Part shown: positions 31,683 through 45,099 of the stretch, in pieces | Position numbering within the stretch: position 1 is the stretch's first letter | Layout of the letters: each line of letters opens with the position of its first letter | From: Bidens hawaiensis | Taxonomy: Eukaryota > Streptophyta > Magnoliopsida > Asterales > Asteraceae | Direction of reading: 5' to 3' | Length of the DNA: 64,000 nucleotides | NCBI GenBank assembly: GCA_021521415.1 | Contig: JAIQDT010000303.1 | Coordinates: 310,001-374,000, forward strand | Position numbers and translations under genes: made by a program | Notes under the pieces: generated by a model | Told to the model about the DNA's origin: nothing | Seen by the model: only the letters and a program-made list of their open reading frames with translations | Databases searched by the model: none

Positions 31683-33638
31683 TGTAACGCCCGTTAATTT
31701 TCGGTTCAAAGATTTAAAGCTTGTAAAGTTTGTTTAATTCTCGGGAGTTATCCGGCATTCCTCGATGACCTTATCATCTCTCCGGTACGTTAAATTCATT
31801 TAACTTTCCGCTCAAGTTGCTTCACACTTCATACATGAGGGACTAGAGTGTAACTTGTTGTTTTATGTCATAAAACAAAAAACCATAGCCCCCCTATGCA
31901 GTCCGATCGGAAGAGAGGCAGTCTCTAGGGTCTCGATTTTCTTTTTTTGCAGCCAAGGTTAGCGCATAAAACTTCAATTGAAGGTTAGTTCCATGTTTTC
32001 CCAAGTCTTTTACACCTTAATTGGTCATTTTATCTCGCGTATTGATCGATAAACGGCTAGTTCTAGGCTAACCGGGTGGCTGTCCAATTGAGCAATTTCG
32101 GGACTGTTTTGGTGGAGGTTTTTGCACCAACATCTTCCTAGGTATGTCTAGTATAACATACTTCAAAATTATGTGCATTGGTGTTCGTTTGATTGGTTAA
32201 CTAGTTGTAGTTTGAAAGATTCTTTTCGGTTGGCTAGAATGATAGATTGTTGCATTTAACGCGCGGGTTTAAGTAATTAGTGACCAATTCCGTTCGGAGG
32301 ACTTCGGTTTGAGGTACGGGCTGTTGGAAAGTTATTTTTATAAGTAATGGGGCTGAATTGGTTGTCGGTTACTCAAATGGGTCGGTACAACGCGTATTCG
32401 CGTTTATTGAATAGTTAGTGCGTTGTGCTTGCGAGTTACTGACCCATTCAACTCGTGTAGCGTTGTGTGGAGTTATTGGCTGTGAATTTATCTAATTGGG
32501 TTCACACGGGGCTGAGTTGGATGTTATGTACCTAAGAAACTCTTAAACGCGCATATTGGTCTCACTTAGTGCTTCCGGGGGTAATTTGGGAATTCTTTAT
32601 TCCCGGGAGTATCTATGGGTCGTGTCGGTAAATTTAAGGCCCCGGGGGCTGTTATGATTGAGTTTGATGAGGTCGAGGCTTTAGGTAACTCGAATCATGT
32701 TAGAACATCTCGTAGGATAAACGAGTCCTTTCGGTGTCGTTAGTAATGATTGTATGTAAACCGACAGGTGTCTGAGTTATGGGGATACTTAAGGGTTCTC
32801 TAGCTCATTGTGAATTCGTGCCTTGTTTCAGGTGAGTTCATGGTGCCCCTTTTTACTCTTTTTAAGTTTCGGGCTAGCATACACACTTAAGCGAGTTTGC
32901 TTGATGAACAGTTTAAATTATTTTACATGGGCTTACTTGTATAGAGTAGGCCTTGGGATGATATTATTGTATGTTTGGGTGTATGTTTATACATGTATTA
33001 TTGTATGGCCAATAATTGGCGATGTTAATTAGTTGTTTTGACTAAGGATGATTATGTATGCCTACTTTGTGTTTGCCTACGTTGGATGAGATGTTACGTG
33101 TTTGGGTTGTACGTTTGCTCGACCCTGATGTTATTACTTGGATGATATTTATAGGGATATAATTATATAGATGTACGTATATATAAGTATGACTATTTAT
33201 TGTTGATGATGGCCTAATTGTTCGTATCCCGTTTTATTTTAAAACTCTGGAATGATTATTATAAATGTCAATTATTAAAACTTGAACTCACTCAGCTCAC
33301 GCTGACTTTGTGTGTATGTTAGTGTGAGTTTCAGGTTAGGAGGAGTATGCACTACCGCTTGGACATGCTCGAGGCTACTTGGACGGTGGGAGGCATACGC
33401 AGTCGGAAGAGTTTTATTAATGAACACTGTTCTTTTCAATTATTACTAAATACATTGAAAACTTTGTTTTGGGCATAATTCCTGAGTTTTGGGGGCTTGT
33501 TATAATAATTATGATTTTCCACTTATTTATATTCTGAATTGATTTTTAAAATGAAATGAACTATCTTGAGTTTTAAAAATTTTGTAAGTTTATTCTATGA
33601 TCACCAACTATAGGGTTCCCGGGATTCGAGCTCTTACA
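31683..33638 (+). repeat. 5' LTR of E2
   Basis: Starts TGTAACGCCCGTTAATTTTC and ends GAGCTCTTACA. It is 1956 bp. It lacks the roughly 590-bp GATGATAACAG segment seen in LTRs K and I. Confidence 0.93.
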
Positions 33639-33641
33639 AGT

Positions 33642-33655
33642 TGGTATCAGAGCCA
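33642..33655 (+). other. Primer binding site of E2 (initiator tRNA-Met)
   Basis: TGGTATCAGAGCCA matches the complement of the plant initiator tRNA-Met 3' end over 14 bases. It starts four bases after the LTR end. Confidence 0.92.
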
Positions 33656-33986
33656 TGGTTTGAGGGATCCGAGCATCCCGGAATGCTTGGACTCGAACTG
33701 TAAGGGGAAAGGACTAGTATGCCAACCGTGAGTAGCTGCACGCCAAGAGGTAACTTTAATTGTTTAGTCATTCCTTTGAATTTTAAAGTTTTCAGTATAT
33801 GATTAATTGTTTAAGTGTTAGATAGAATGCTAATGTGGTTAGGGTAGGGGGTGATTAGGACGGGCGGGTAAAGTAAACGACTAATTACACCTGATCAACG
33901 TCATTAGCAGTTTACCCTTACCTTACATGTTCTAAACGCTACTTGTACTTGACCGTGTTAAAATTCTATCTTTGTAGGGATATGTC

Positions 33987-35190
33987 ATGGTTAATACTCG
34001 TGCGGCTAAGAGAGGTGGTCCTAGTGTTCGTGGTTGTGGTCGTAAGACACGTGCCGAAGCCGAGAGTGAGATTCCTACTCCCCACCAGAAAGAAACCTCG
34101 ATTCATGAGGAGGGGGATAACCCCGCCTTAGACCCTGCTATGCGCGCGACAATCACGGATGAGGTTTATCAGGTTCTCCATAGCGCCATTCCCGAGATTG
34201 TTGCTGAGGCTGTTTGGGCCCTGGAGTAATCACTGGTTGGTAATAGTTCGGATAAGGAAATGAAGGGTAAGGAGACGCAGGTCGAGGATGAAGAGGTGTT
34301 TGTGCCGAGTGAGGATGAAGAGGAGGTTCGTGCTATTAGTGTATCTACCCGGGGTTGTTCATTTGTTCATATGGAGACTTTAAGAAATGTGACCCTCCTT
34401 CTTTCGATGGTACTAAGGATGCGTTGGCAGCACATCAGTGGGTGAGGGAGATGGAGGCTGTTTTGAGGGTTAGTAAGTGTAAGGGGGAAGACATGGTGAC
34501 TGATGCTACTGCCTCGTTCCGTTTCGAGGCGCTGTGTTGGTGGGATAATCTGGCACAGGCTATGGGTGATCGTTCTATTAGGAGGATGACTTGGAATGAG
34601 TTGAAGAAATTGGTTCTTGATCAGTTTTGTCCTCCACATGAATTAGATAAGATTGAACATGAATTCTTGACCTTGGAGGCGGGTAGTACGACGCATCGGG
34701 AGTATACCACAAAGTTTAATATGATGGCTCGTTTATGTCCCGATCTAGTTACTCCCGAAGGTAAGACGATTAAGAAGTATGTGAAGGGTCTTCTGGTGGA
34801 TATTCGTAGAGGTGTGATGACCACCGACATGAGCTCGTTTCACTCGGTGGTTACCCTAACGGGCATATTATATGATCAGAGAGAGAAGTTACCGCCGACC
34901 GAGACTAGGAAGATGTGGAACTCAAATTCGTACGGTAAACGGCCCGGGGGAAACAAATTTAATTCAGTTGAGAAAAGGGTAAAGACTGAGACTTCGGATT
35001 TTAAAAGGGCTGCGGCGTTTGGTAATTGCAAGAAGTGCGGGAAACCGCAAAGGGGGAATGTAAGACTGGGTGTGGTTCCTGTTTTTGATGTGATAAGGTT
35101 GGACACCCCCATTTCGAGTGTCCGACGTTGACTTGTTTCCGCTGTAAGGGGGCCGGCCACTTGGCATCAAACTGTCCTACTAGCAAGGCG
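33987..35190 (+). pseudogene. gag of E2
   Basis: The ATG at 33987 opens MVNTRAAKRGG, about 350 bases after the LTR. The first frame stops with TAA at 34227-34229. The main capsid part continues in another frame from about 34355 (PPSFDGTKDALAAHQWVREM, CWWDNLAQAMG, FCPPHELDKIEHEFLTLEAG, YTTKFNMMARLCPDL), typical of chromovirus gag. A second frameshift splits the nucleic-acid-binding part: CKKCGK lies near 35030 in one frame, and a complete CX2CX4HX4C knuckle (CFRCKGAGHLASNC) lies at about 35130-35175 in another. The product would package element RNA; this copy cannot produce it whole. Confidence 0.88.
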
Positions 35191-35877
35191 GGGGCGGGGG
35201 GGCGGGGGGTCCGGTCAGGGGACTTCCTCGAGGGGGAAAATGGAAGAGAAGCCGAAGGTCAGGGTGAGGGCCTTCAATATATCCAAGAGAGAGGCAAAGG
35301 ATGATACGGACGTTGTTTCAGGTACTTTCTCCTTATTCATCTTTGTATTCTACCGTTATAAATTCTCTTTCCTTCGGAATCGTATGTGTGATCGTGTAGC
35401 TAAGCAGTAGTGTAATATTATCCCAGGTACCTTTTACTTGATGAATTTCAGGCATCGGTCCTATTTAATTCGGGTGCCAGTAGAAGTTTTGTGTCTACCG
35501 CTTTCTGTTCCTCGTTGAATAAATTACCCGAGTGCCTAGTCGATGTGTTTGAGGTTAAGGTCGCCGTATTAAAGTCCGTTTCCGTGTCTAGGGCTATTCA
35601 GGGTTGTTCCATCGAGTTGTCTGGGTACAGATTTCCGGTGCGGTTGTAGTTGATGCCGCTTGGCTGTTTCGATGTGGTGCTTGGGATGGACTGGCTCGCT
35701 AGTGTTGATGCTCAGATCATTTTTTGTCAAAAACTTGTACCACTAAGGGCCCCGGATGGGACCCAAATTACGGTCTTCGGTGATCGGAATGGTGTGACGC
35801 CACATATCCTATCCATGCTTAAGGCGGGAAAACTGATGTAGCGGGGGTGCGGGGCGTATCTGACGTATGCTGTAAAC
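35191..35877 (+). pseudogene. Protease region of E2
   Basis: After a G-rich tract (about 35188-35213) and an interrupted linker, the frame reads FQASVLFNSGASRSFVSTAF. The catalytic Asp of the expected DSGA motif is Asn (AAT at 35467-35469, consistent with GAT to AAT). The second conserved segment FDVVLGMDWLASVDAQI lies at about 35666-35716 in the 35650-35841 frame, preceded by a stop at about 35647 and followed by one at 35839-35841. The enzyme would be inactive. Confidence 0.85.
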
Positions 35878-36790
35878 GTGAAAACCGAGGAGGCTACCGT
35901 CGGTGATGTTCCTATTGTTCGGGATTTCCTGGATGTGTTTCCAGATTATTTGTCAAATGTGCCACCGGATCACGAAGTCGAGTTCCAGATAGACCACATG
36001 CCAAATGCAAAACCCGTTGCTCGAGCCCCTTACCGTGTACCACCAAATGAAATGAAAGAACTTATGGCTCAATTGGAAGACTTGCTCGACAAGGGCTTCC
36101 TTCGACCGAGCATCTCACCTTGGGATGCCCCGGTCCTATTCGTCAAGAAGAAGGACGGTAGCATGCAGATGTGCATTGACTACCGTGAATTGAATAAACT
36201 CACTATGAAGAGTCGGTACCCTCTGCCAAGGATCGACGAATTATTTGATCGGCTCCAAGGAGCTAGTTGGTTCTCAAAGATCGACCTTAGGTCCGGGTAT
36301 CATCAGTTGAAAATTCGGGAGGAGGATATCCCTAAGACTGCCTTCCGCACTCATTATGGACATTTTGAATTCCTTGTGATGTCTTTCGGTTTGATCAACG
36401 CACCGGCTGCATTCATGGATCTTATTAACCGGGTGTGTAGGCCGATGCTCTATCGTTCGGTTATTGTGTTCGTCTTCGACATTCTTGTGTATTCCAAAAG
36501 TGAATCCGATCACGCCGGTAATCTTACGGAAGTTTTGGAAGCTCTAGGAAAGAACAAGTTGTACGCGAAATTTTCTAAGTGTTCTTTTTGGTTACGCGAG
36601 GTTCAGTTCTTGGGTCATGTTATTAACCTGAGTGGTATTTTGGTTGACCCTACAAAGGTGGAAGCCGTAAACGAATGGGAATCTACTAAGTCTCCATCCG
36701 AAATTCGTAGTTTTCTGGGCTTGGCGGGGTATTACCGCCGCTTCATTCCTGACTTTTCGAAAGTCGCTTGTGTGGGGTTCAAAGCAGGAT
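35878..36790 (+). pseudogene. Reverse transcriptase of E2
   Basis: A 304-codon open frame. Order of motifs: [97 protein letters not shown], then [12 protein letters not shown], where the catalytic pair of FIDDILVYS is reduced to one Asp: the first position is Phe (TTC at 36475-36477). The connection segment [19 protein letters not shown] closes the domain, then a frameshift and stop follow at about 36790. The long open frame combined with loss of a catalytic Asp shows the copy is decayed but not ancient. Confidence 0.9.
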
Positions 36791-37240
36791 AAGGCTTTCC
36801 TCGAGTTAAAAAACAAATTGACGCATGCTCCGATTTTAGCTTTACCCGATGGCACTGACGATCTGGTTTTTTAATCTGATGCATCTTATCAGGGGCTTGG
36901 GTGTGCTCTGATGCGGCGAGGCCGAGTCATAGCTTATGCCTCACGGCAGTTAAAGCCTCATGAGGCGAATTATCCTACTCACGATTTGGAACTAGCAGCG
37001 GTTGTGTTTGCGCTTATGTTGTGGAGATATTGTTTATACGGTGTCCCTTGTGTTATCTATGCTGATCATAAGAGCTTAAAGTATTTCATCGAACAAAAGG
37101 AACTGAATATGCGTCAGCGTCGGTGGCTGGAATTGATTAAGGATTATGATTTGGAGATTATGTACCATCCTGGTAAGGCTAACGTGGTAGCCGACGCGTT
37201 GAGCCGGAAGGAGAGACCGAAACCTATTCGTGTGAAATAG
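36791..37240 (+). pseudogene. RNase H of E2
   Basis: The region just after RT is frameshifted. The frame 36911-37240 carries [36 protein letters not shown] (catalytic Glu), [13 protein letters not shown] (Asp), [20 protein letters not shown] and [14 protein letters not shown] (final Asp). The first Asp lies before 36911, where GAT of the usual D-A-S is visible as TCTGATGCATC at about 36876, preceded by an in-frame stop. Confidence 0.88.
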
Positions 37241-38700
37241 TATTTTGAAACAGATAGCCAATGTTCAGAATGAAGTTTTACAGGTAGAATGGATTATGTC
37301 AGAACGTATTTGGGGTCAGGAAAAGTTTTTAGAAGACGTCGGTAATGGGGTGAAGTATAAGGACAGTCGTTTATGGGTACCTAGGTATGGGTGATTCAGG
37401 AGTAAGATATTGGATGAAGCACACAAGTCGCGCTATTCCATTGATCCAGGCGCGACCAAGATGTACCAAGACCTCAAGAAAAATTATTGGTGGCCTGCGA
37501 TGAAGTATGAGGTGGCTCAGTACGTGAGTAAGTGTTTGACGTGTCTACAAGTTAAGGCTGAGCACCATAAGCCTTTCGGGAAACTTCAACCCCTGGAAAT
37601 ACCTGAGTGGAAGTGGGAGCATCTTACGATGGATTTTGTGACTAAACTGCCTCATACTCCTAGGGGTAGCTTTGACACCATTTGAGTAATCATGGATAGA
37701 ATGACTAAGAGCGCTCATTTCTTGCCGATTCGAGAAACTTATAATTTCGAGAAATTGACCGATGTATTTATTCGTGAGATTGTTTCTAGGCACGGGGTGC
37801 CTGTATCTATTTTTTCGGATAGGGATACTCGTGTCACCTCCAGGTGTTGGAAGAAATTTCATGAGGAGATGGGCACCAAACTCCTCATCAGTACCGCTTA
37901 TCACCCGTAGACGGATGTTCAATCCGAGAGGAGCATTCAGACTCTCGAGGATATGTTGCGAGCTTGCATAATTGATTTTGGTGGTAGTTGGGATCGTTAC
38001 TTACCGTTGGTCGAATTTTCATATAATAACAGTTACCAAGCCACTATTGGGATGCCGCCGTTTGAGATGTTGTATGGGCATAGGTGCAGGACTCCGGTCT
38101 GTTGGTCTGAAACAGTTGGGTAGTTTGGAGGTGGTGGAGGCTACGACTGAGAAGCTCGATAAGATTAAGGCTTTTATGAAGGCCGCTTAGGATCGTCAAA
38201 AGTCCTATACGAACAAAAGGCGAAGGCCTATTGTGTTCGAGGCTAGTGATTGGGTTATGTTAAAAGTTTCTCCTTGGAAGGGTATTATTCGTCTTCGTAA
38301 GAGGGGGAAGCTTATTCCGAGGTTCATTGGTCCGTTCCGTATCTTGTCACGGGTTGGTGAGTTAGCGTATAGACTGGATTTGCCCGATGAACTCGCTGGG
38401 ATTCATCCTACTTTACACGTGTCTCATTTGAGGAAATGTTTGGCAGACGAGGAGGCCCATGTGCCTCTGGGTGATATTGAGCTCGAGAGTAAACTGAACT
38501 ACGTTGAAGAACCTATCGCTATTCTTGACCGTCAGGAAAGGCGTTTAAGGAATAAAGTGATTAGGCAGGTGAAGGCGCAGTGGAGGCACCGTAGGGGTTC
38601 CGAGGCTACTTGGGAGTCCGAAAACGAGATGATGAAACTCTATCCACAGTTGATCCTGTCGCATTGGGATTCGGGGACGAATCCCATTGTAAGGTGGGTG
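37241..38700 (+). pseudogene. Integrase with chromodomain of E2
   Basis: 37410-37685 carries YWWPAMKYEVAQYVSKCLTC and the first catalytic segment WEHLTMDFVTKLPH. After a TGA at 37683 the same frame continues with DRMTKSAHFLPIRETYNF and FSDRDTRVTSRCWKKF (second Asp). A TAG at 37908 interrupts the catalytic-Glu segment (QSERSIQTL). 38233-38709 is the C-terminal domain with IPRFIGPFRILSRVGELAY and HVSHLRKCLADEEAHVPLGD, and the chromodomain-like tail (AILDRQERRLRNKVIRQVK, WRHRRGSEATWESENEM), which assigns the element to the Tekay/Del type of chromoviruses. Multiple stops and frameshifts are present. Confidence 0.9.
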
Positions 38701-38704
38701 GACT
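38691..38704 (+). other. Polypurine tract of E2
   Basis: AAGGTGGGTGGACT lies directly before the 3' LTR start TGTAACG at 38705. The upstream GGGGACGAATCC word matches the chromovirus pattern at the end of integrase. Confidence 0.85.
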
Positions 38705-39033
38705 TGTAACGCCCGTTAATTTTCGGTTCAAAGATTTAAAGCTTGTAAAGTATGTATATTTCTCGGGAGTTATCCGGCATTCCTCGATGACCTTATCATC
38801 TTTCCGGTACGTTAAATTCATTTAACTTTCCACTCAAGTTGCTTCACACTTCATACATGAGGGACTAGAGTGTAACTTGTTGTTTTATGTCATAAAACAA
38901 AAAACGCTAGCCCCACTATGCAGTCCGATCGGAACAGAGGCAGCCTCTAGGGTCTAGATTTTCATTTTTTGCAGCCAATGTTAGGGCATAAAATTTTAAT
39001 TGAAGGTTAGTCCCATGTTTCCCCAAGTCTTTT

Positions 39034-41989
39034 TGTAACGCCCGCAAATTTTCGTTAAAAGGATCTATGTGTTGTAGAGTTTGTATTTTTACTGAGACTC
39101 GATCTGGCCTTCCTCGGGGACCTCTTCGTCTTTCTTGTAAGCCTATTTATTTAACGTTTAATCCAAGACATCATAATTTACAAGTGGAAGGGCCTAGATG
39201 TAATATTTTCATAACATAAACCCTAAAAACTCCTTCTCCTTCCTGCTAGTTCCGGTCGACGCCTCTCACCAGCCTTCCTCCTCGATTTTCGTGCAGGTTC
39301 CAGCCATTCTCCGGCCTCCCGAGACTAATTCAAGGTCGATTCTATCTTAGTATAACTCTTTTTCACCATTAAACCCTTTGTTGAACACGTTAGTGTTGAG
39401 TTTTGATGATAACAGTTTGCTGACAGATTTGTATTTGTTTATTGTAGGGTCTGTAACGCAATGATAATCCATTGTTTTTGATCGATTCTTATTTCCATGA
39501 TGTTCTACTTTGAGTCTAGTTTCCAGAAAGGTATAATATTTAATTTTTGAACGAGATTTGAATGGTTTTTATGAATTTATAAGATCGAGTGTCAAAGCTG
39601 ATGCGGGATGACGGATTCTGGTATGTCTTCCCGACATCCTAAATCTTTTTCAACAAGTCCAAATTAGTTGGTTCCACTTCTGGAACTTAATATTTTGAGT
39701 TAAGAATCAAACCCAATAGAAATCGGTAATGAATTTTATAAAACTAAAACCATTTTGTTGCGCACTGAAATAGCTGCACGTACCTTGCTGTGTTGGAGGA
39801 ATTTTTATAATTTTTGTGTCCACTAGAGAAATATAATAAAAATATTTTTATAAACCTAAGACATTTATTAAAGTCTGTTAAAAATTTAATAATTCATTTC
39901 AAAGGTTATCCTATGTAATTAAATGCATCTTCGCATGCTAAAATCTACACGTTTTACTTGTTATTGATCAATAAGTTTGTTTTAGGCTTAACCGGTGGAT
40001 GTTCAATTGTGTTCTTGTCGGGGCTGTTTGAAGTGAGTTTTTGCACCACAATCTTCCTAGGTATTTCCCATATATCATACTTTAAAATCATGTCATTTGG
40101 TGTTCGTTTGATCGACCAACTAGTTGTAGATTGAAAACTAGTTTTCGGTTGTCTAGAATAGTGTTTTGTTGCGTTTAACGCAAGGGATGAAGTAAGTGAT
40201 GACCAATTCAGTTAAGATAGCTTCGGTTTAATGTACAGGTTGTTGGAAAATGATTTTTATAAGTATTGGGGCTGAATTGGTTGTCGGTTACTCAAATGGG
40301 TCGGTACAACGCGTATTCGCGTTTATTGATTAGTTAGGGCGTTGTGCTTGCGAGCTATCGACCCATTTGACTCGTGTAGCGCCGTGTGGACTTGATGGCT
40401 GTGAATTTATCATATTAGGTCCACACGGGGCTGAGTTGGTTGTTAATTGCCTAAACAACTCTTAAACGTGCGTGTTGATGTCACCTAGTGCGTCCGGGGG
40501 TAATTTGGGAATTCTTTATTCCTGGGAGTTTCTAAGGGTCGTGTTGGTGAATGTAAGGCCCCGGGGGGCTGTTATAATTGAAAGTGGTAAGGAAGAGGCT
40601 TAGGTAACTCAAACCATGTTAGAACACCTCGTAGGATAAACGTGTCGGTACGGTTTAGTTAGTAATCTTTGTGTGCAATCCGACAGGTTGTGAATTGCGG
40701 ATTTGATTAGAGGTTCTCTAGCTCGTTGTTGATTGTGTGCCTCATGTCAGGTGAGTTCATGATGCCCCTTTTACTCTTTTACGTTTTGGGCTAGCATGCA
40801 CACCATATTACAATTTTATCCGACTATACTCGTTTAAACCAATCGGATGGTTTTATATGGTCTTACTTGGGTTTGTGGGATTCATGAAAGTATAGGTGAA
40901 TTATACTCGGCACCTTAGAATATTCGAGGCTCGTTAATGTATATATTTTATAATTTTATAGACATTACTTATGGTCTAGACTTAAGGATGTAGGCGTACT
41001 CGTATTCTAGTATGTCATGAGATGATATTTATGAATGTGTATGCGGGTGTTACTTTATAACCTTAGGCTTACGTTCATGATGGTATGTTTGGAATGTTAT
41101 ATATGTATAAGTGTATAAATATATATACACACACACACGCCTGTTTATGCATGCGTTATTGTATGGCCAGTAATTGGCGATGTTAATTAGTCGTTTTTGA
41201 CTAAGGATGTTGCGTATGCCTACTTCGTGTTTGCATACGGATGGATGGTGATCTTGGTCGGGCCAAACTATACTACTCAGGTTGTTAAATCCTGTGGCGG
41301 GCCCTGAAAAGCCCGTGAGGGGGGAGGCTCGCGTGGCATGATCATCATCTGATGTTACGTGTTTGGGTTGTACGTGTGCTCGACCCTGATGTTATTACTT
41401 GGATGAGATGTTACGTGTTTGGGTTGTACGTGTGCTTGACCCTGATGTTATTATTTGGATGATATTTATAGGGATATAAATATATGGATGTATATAGATG
41501 TCTAAGTACGAATACTTAGTGTTGATGATGGCTTAACTGTTCGTATCCCGTATTAAATTTTAGACTCTTGGAATGTTTTATAATCCCATTTTTATATTTA
41601 AACCCTTAGAATGATTTATTTAAATGTCAATTATTAAAACTTGAACTCACTCAGCTCAAGCTGACTTTTGTGTATGTTAGTGTGGGTTTCAGGTTTAGAG
41701 GAGGATGCTTATTGCTTGGACGTGCTCGAGACTACTTGGACGGTTGAAGGCATAACTAGTTGGAGATTAATACGCAAACTGTTTCCTTTTCATTTATTAC
41801 TTTAAACATTTAAATTATGGTTTTGGGCACTCTTCCCAGTTTTGGGAACTTGGTTTTAGTACTGGTGATTTTCCGCTGTTTATTACTCTCAAACGATTTT
41901 TAATAAGATGAAATTGTTTGACTTTAAATTTTTGAGAATTTTTGGATATGATTACCAACTGTAGGATTCCCGGAATTCGGAGTCTTACA
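39034..41989 (+). mobile_element. Solo LTR K
   Basis: 2956 bp starting TGTAACGCCCGCAAATTTTC and ending TTCGGAGTCTTACA, flanked by CTTTT on both sides. There is no PBS or coding sequence inside, so it is a solo LTR left by recombination between the two LTRs of a related chromovirus. It contains the 590-bp GATGATAACAG segment (about 39393-39970) and a duplication of ATGAGATGTTACGTGTTTGG-type sequence at about 41350-41445. Confidence 0.93.
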
Positions 41990-42649
41990 CTTTTACACCT
42001 TAATTGGTCATTTTATCTCTCGTATTGATCGATAAATGGCTTGTTCTAGGCTAACCGGGTTGTTGTCCAATTGAGCAATTTCAGGACTGTTTTGGTGGAG
42101 GTGTTTGCACCAACATCTTCCTAGGTATGTCTAGTATAACATACTTCAAAATTATGCGCATTGGTGTTCGTTTGATTGGTCAACTAGTTGTAGTTTGAAA
42201 GATTCTTTTCGGTTGGCTAGAATGGTCCATTGTTGTGTTTAACGCGAGGGTTGAAGTAATTAATGACCAATTCCGTTCGGGGGACCTCGGTTTGAGGTAC
42301 GGACTGTCGGAAAGTTATTTTTATATGTAATGGGGCTGAATTGGTTGTCGGTTACTCAAATGTTGGTGCAACGCGTATTCGCGTTTATTGAATAGTTAGT
42401 GCGTTGTGCTTGTATGTTACCGACCCATTCAACTCGTGTAGCGTCGTGTGGACTTATTGGCTGTGAATTTATCTAATTGGGTCCACACGGAGCTGAGTTG
42501 GATGTTATGTACCTAAACAACTCTTAAATGCGCATATTGGTCTCACCTAGTGCTTTCGGGGGTAATTTGGGAATTCTTTATTCCCGGGAGTATCTATGGG
42601 ACGTGTCGGTAAATGTAAGGCCTCGGGGGCTGTTATGATTGAGTTTGAT

Positions 42650-45099
42650 TGTAACACCCCAGCTAAAGCGGAATACGCCCGGGTGTGACGTACAGATCAC
42701 TCATATGCTCGTAACGCTATTAAAGCGACAATAATTATATTTAATTCATTTCAATACATCACAAATACACAATCAAATATTAATACAATAAACTTTGAAT
42801 TTTCGTCTTTTGTCACCTAATGGTCCAACTATTCTATTCTTCGATCCTTAAACTTCAACCTGCAGCACGTTTAAAATAATATAATTTGTCAACAATAATA
42901 TTGTTGAGAATTCATAAAGTTTTGCTTATGTATAATACGAAAAGTGTAAAATTCACAAGTCAAGATGTATAGTCTCAATCATATAGCAAAAGTAAAGTAA
43001 ATACATGATATTCCCATTCGCTTGACATACGTAAAATCTACTACGGAACCCCCGTTCGCCGAGCTACTTGGAGTATAGAATATGATACTGCCATTAATAA
43101 ATGGACGCAGGTAGGTCCCGTCAGACCCTCCCACTATGAGTATGTATATGATACCGCCATTAATAAATGGACGGGGCAGGTACGTCCCGTCGGACCCTCC
43201 CGCTATGAGTATGTGTATCCACCAACAAAAACAGTAAACAACTAGCACATAATCACACATTTTACAAGTAATATGATACAAAACAAATACATACAAGACA
43301 CCCATGTGAATTTTCGTTTGACACTAGAAAAGTAAGTTTGGATGTGCTACACCCCAAAACGTGTAAAAGTAAAAAGGGGTTATGAAAACTCACCTTTGGA
43401 TTTGGAGTAAAAAGTAAGTAAAAGCCGAAAAGTGTTAAGTGAATCGAGTTGGTTGAATCTCACGAGCTATAAGTAAAATAGAACGAGTGTTTAACGATGA
43501 TTTAATGGAATTAATAAGATTAATTAGTGTATAAATTTATTGGAAACTAATTGTTATTTTATAATCATTTTTTTATTAATTTTAATAATATTTTACACTT
43601 CAACGGAATTTTAGGGGTTTAATATTGTTTTAATATTATTTGATAAATAATTTATCGTAATTATGAGAGATGATATTTGTAAGACTCGGTTTAACGTTTA
43701 CAAGTTAAAACTAATTTTAACGGTTTAACATAATAAAGTAAATAATTAAAGTTTTACGGTTTACGATAATGAACGAATTAAAAAGTTAGCGGATTATGAT
43801 TATGAAAGTTAGGATTTTAAGTGGAATACGATGAAATATAATTATAAAATCTTTATTTGGTTTAGAATAATTTTATTTGATTTATTATGACTTTTAAATA
43901 ATTTATTTGATTAATATGTATATGTAAAAGGTTTTTAAAAAAATAACAAAATATTTATGTAATGACCCGGGTTCAAATCTGGGCCTGCTAGTTATCAGTA
44001 CATAAGTTTAACCACTAGACTAGTTGATTGATTTGGTTATAATATAGAAACAAAATTATATAAAAGCATTATCGTGTTCATCTTCCTCATCTTTAACATT
44101 ATAAACCCTAGAATCTTAATTCACCAATTTCGTTCCATGTTTGTTTGATTTATGTTAGGGTTATTGATTAGCAATGAAAAACGAGTAAAAACCGTAAGTT
44201 AATTACCTGGAAAGGATGTTGTTTGATGGTAAACGGAGACTTGGCCAGAACCGGATTTTGGATGAATAAATTAGGATTAAGGGTTGTGTTTTAGTGTAAA
44301 TGAGTTGCATGAGCGAGTTTAGACGATGACGATTGATCTATTTATAGCCTTATTCTAGCCATTGGATGTTTAATTGATGTTAATGTGTTTTATTAAAATT
44401 ATGGCCGTTGGGGAGGTTTAATTCGGCACTTATACTTTGTTAATGCTCGTTATTATAGCCGATCAATGATAGTAGTTAGTGGAGATGAACGTTGGATTAA
44501 TTATGGCTCGTTAATTTGGCATTTTGGACGTTGTTTGGGGTCGTCGAAGTACCTCCGCTCGTCGGCCGGAGATTCTCGCCGGAAAACCGTGGAAGAGAGG
44601 GGGAGGGGGGCTGCTGGGTTGGGTTAATATTATTTAAATTAAGTTACACAAATTACCCCTCAAGTTTCAAGGGTCTTTTAAAACTGGATTTTAATATATT
44701 TTCACTATTTACCTTGAACTTTGTAATTTATATAAGCTTGTTAAAAGTTGATATGATTGGATTATTTTTGTAGTATACCCGATATTTTGCGAATTGTTTA
44801 AATAGAGACTTTTAAATCTTGGAGTCGCGTTAATTGATCAAATGAAAAACAAACGAGCGATAAACGTAAATTATCATAAATATATTTATGATGAATGAAT
44901 AAAAAAAACACACGACAACACAAGTCGGTTTAAAGAGTACATATTAAATTTGTCAAATAAATACATGAAACGAAACTTGAGATTAACCAATAACATTATA
45001 ATATATATGTGTGTGTGTGTGTATATATATATATTCATTAATGAAACCGAAAATTCGAAATGGTCGGGTTTTCGGGTTTGAAAAGTAACGAATGTTACA
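42650..45099 (-). repeat. 3' LTR of element H
   Basis: On the minus strand it begins TGTAACATTCG at 45099 and ends in GGGTGTTACA at 42650. It is very similar to the other copy throughout. It includes a 66- to 69-bp tandem duplication (about 43083-43213) and the tRNA-like segment at about 43968-44032. Confidence 0.93.

Noticed and set aside
43968..44032. A functional tRNA gene in the LTR of H
   Set aside because: The T stem and acceptor stem do not pair and there is no credible anticodon arm; only the A- and B-box words remain.
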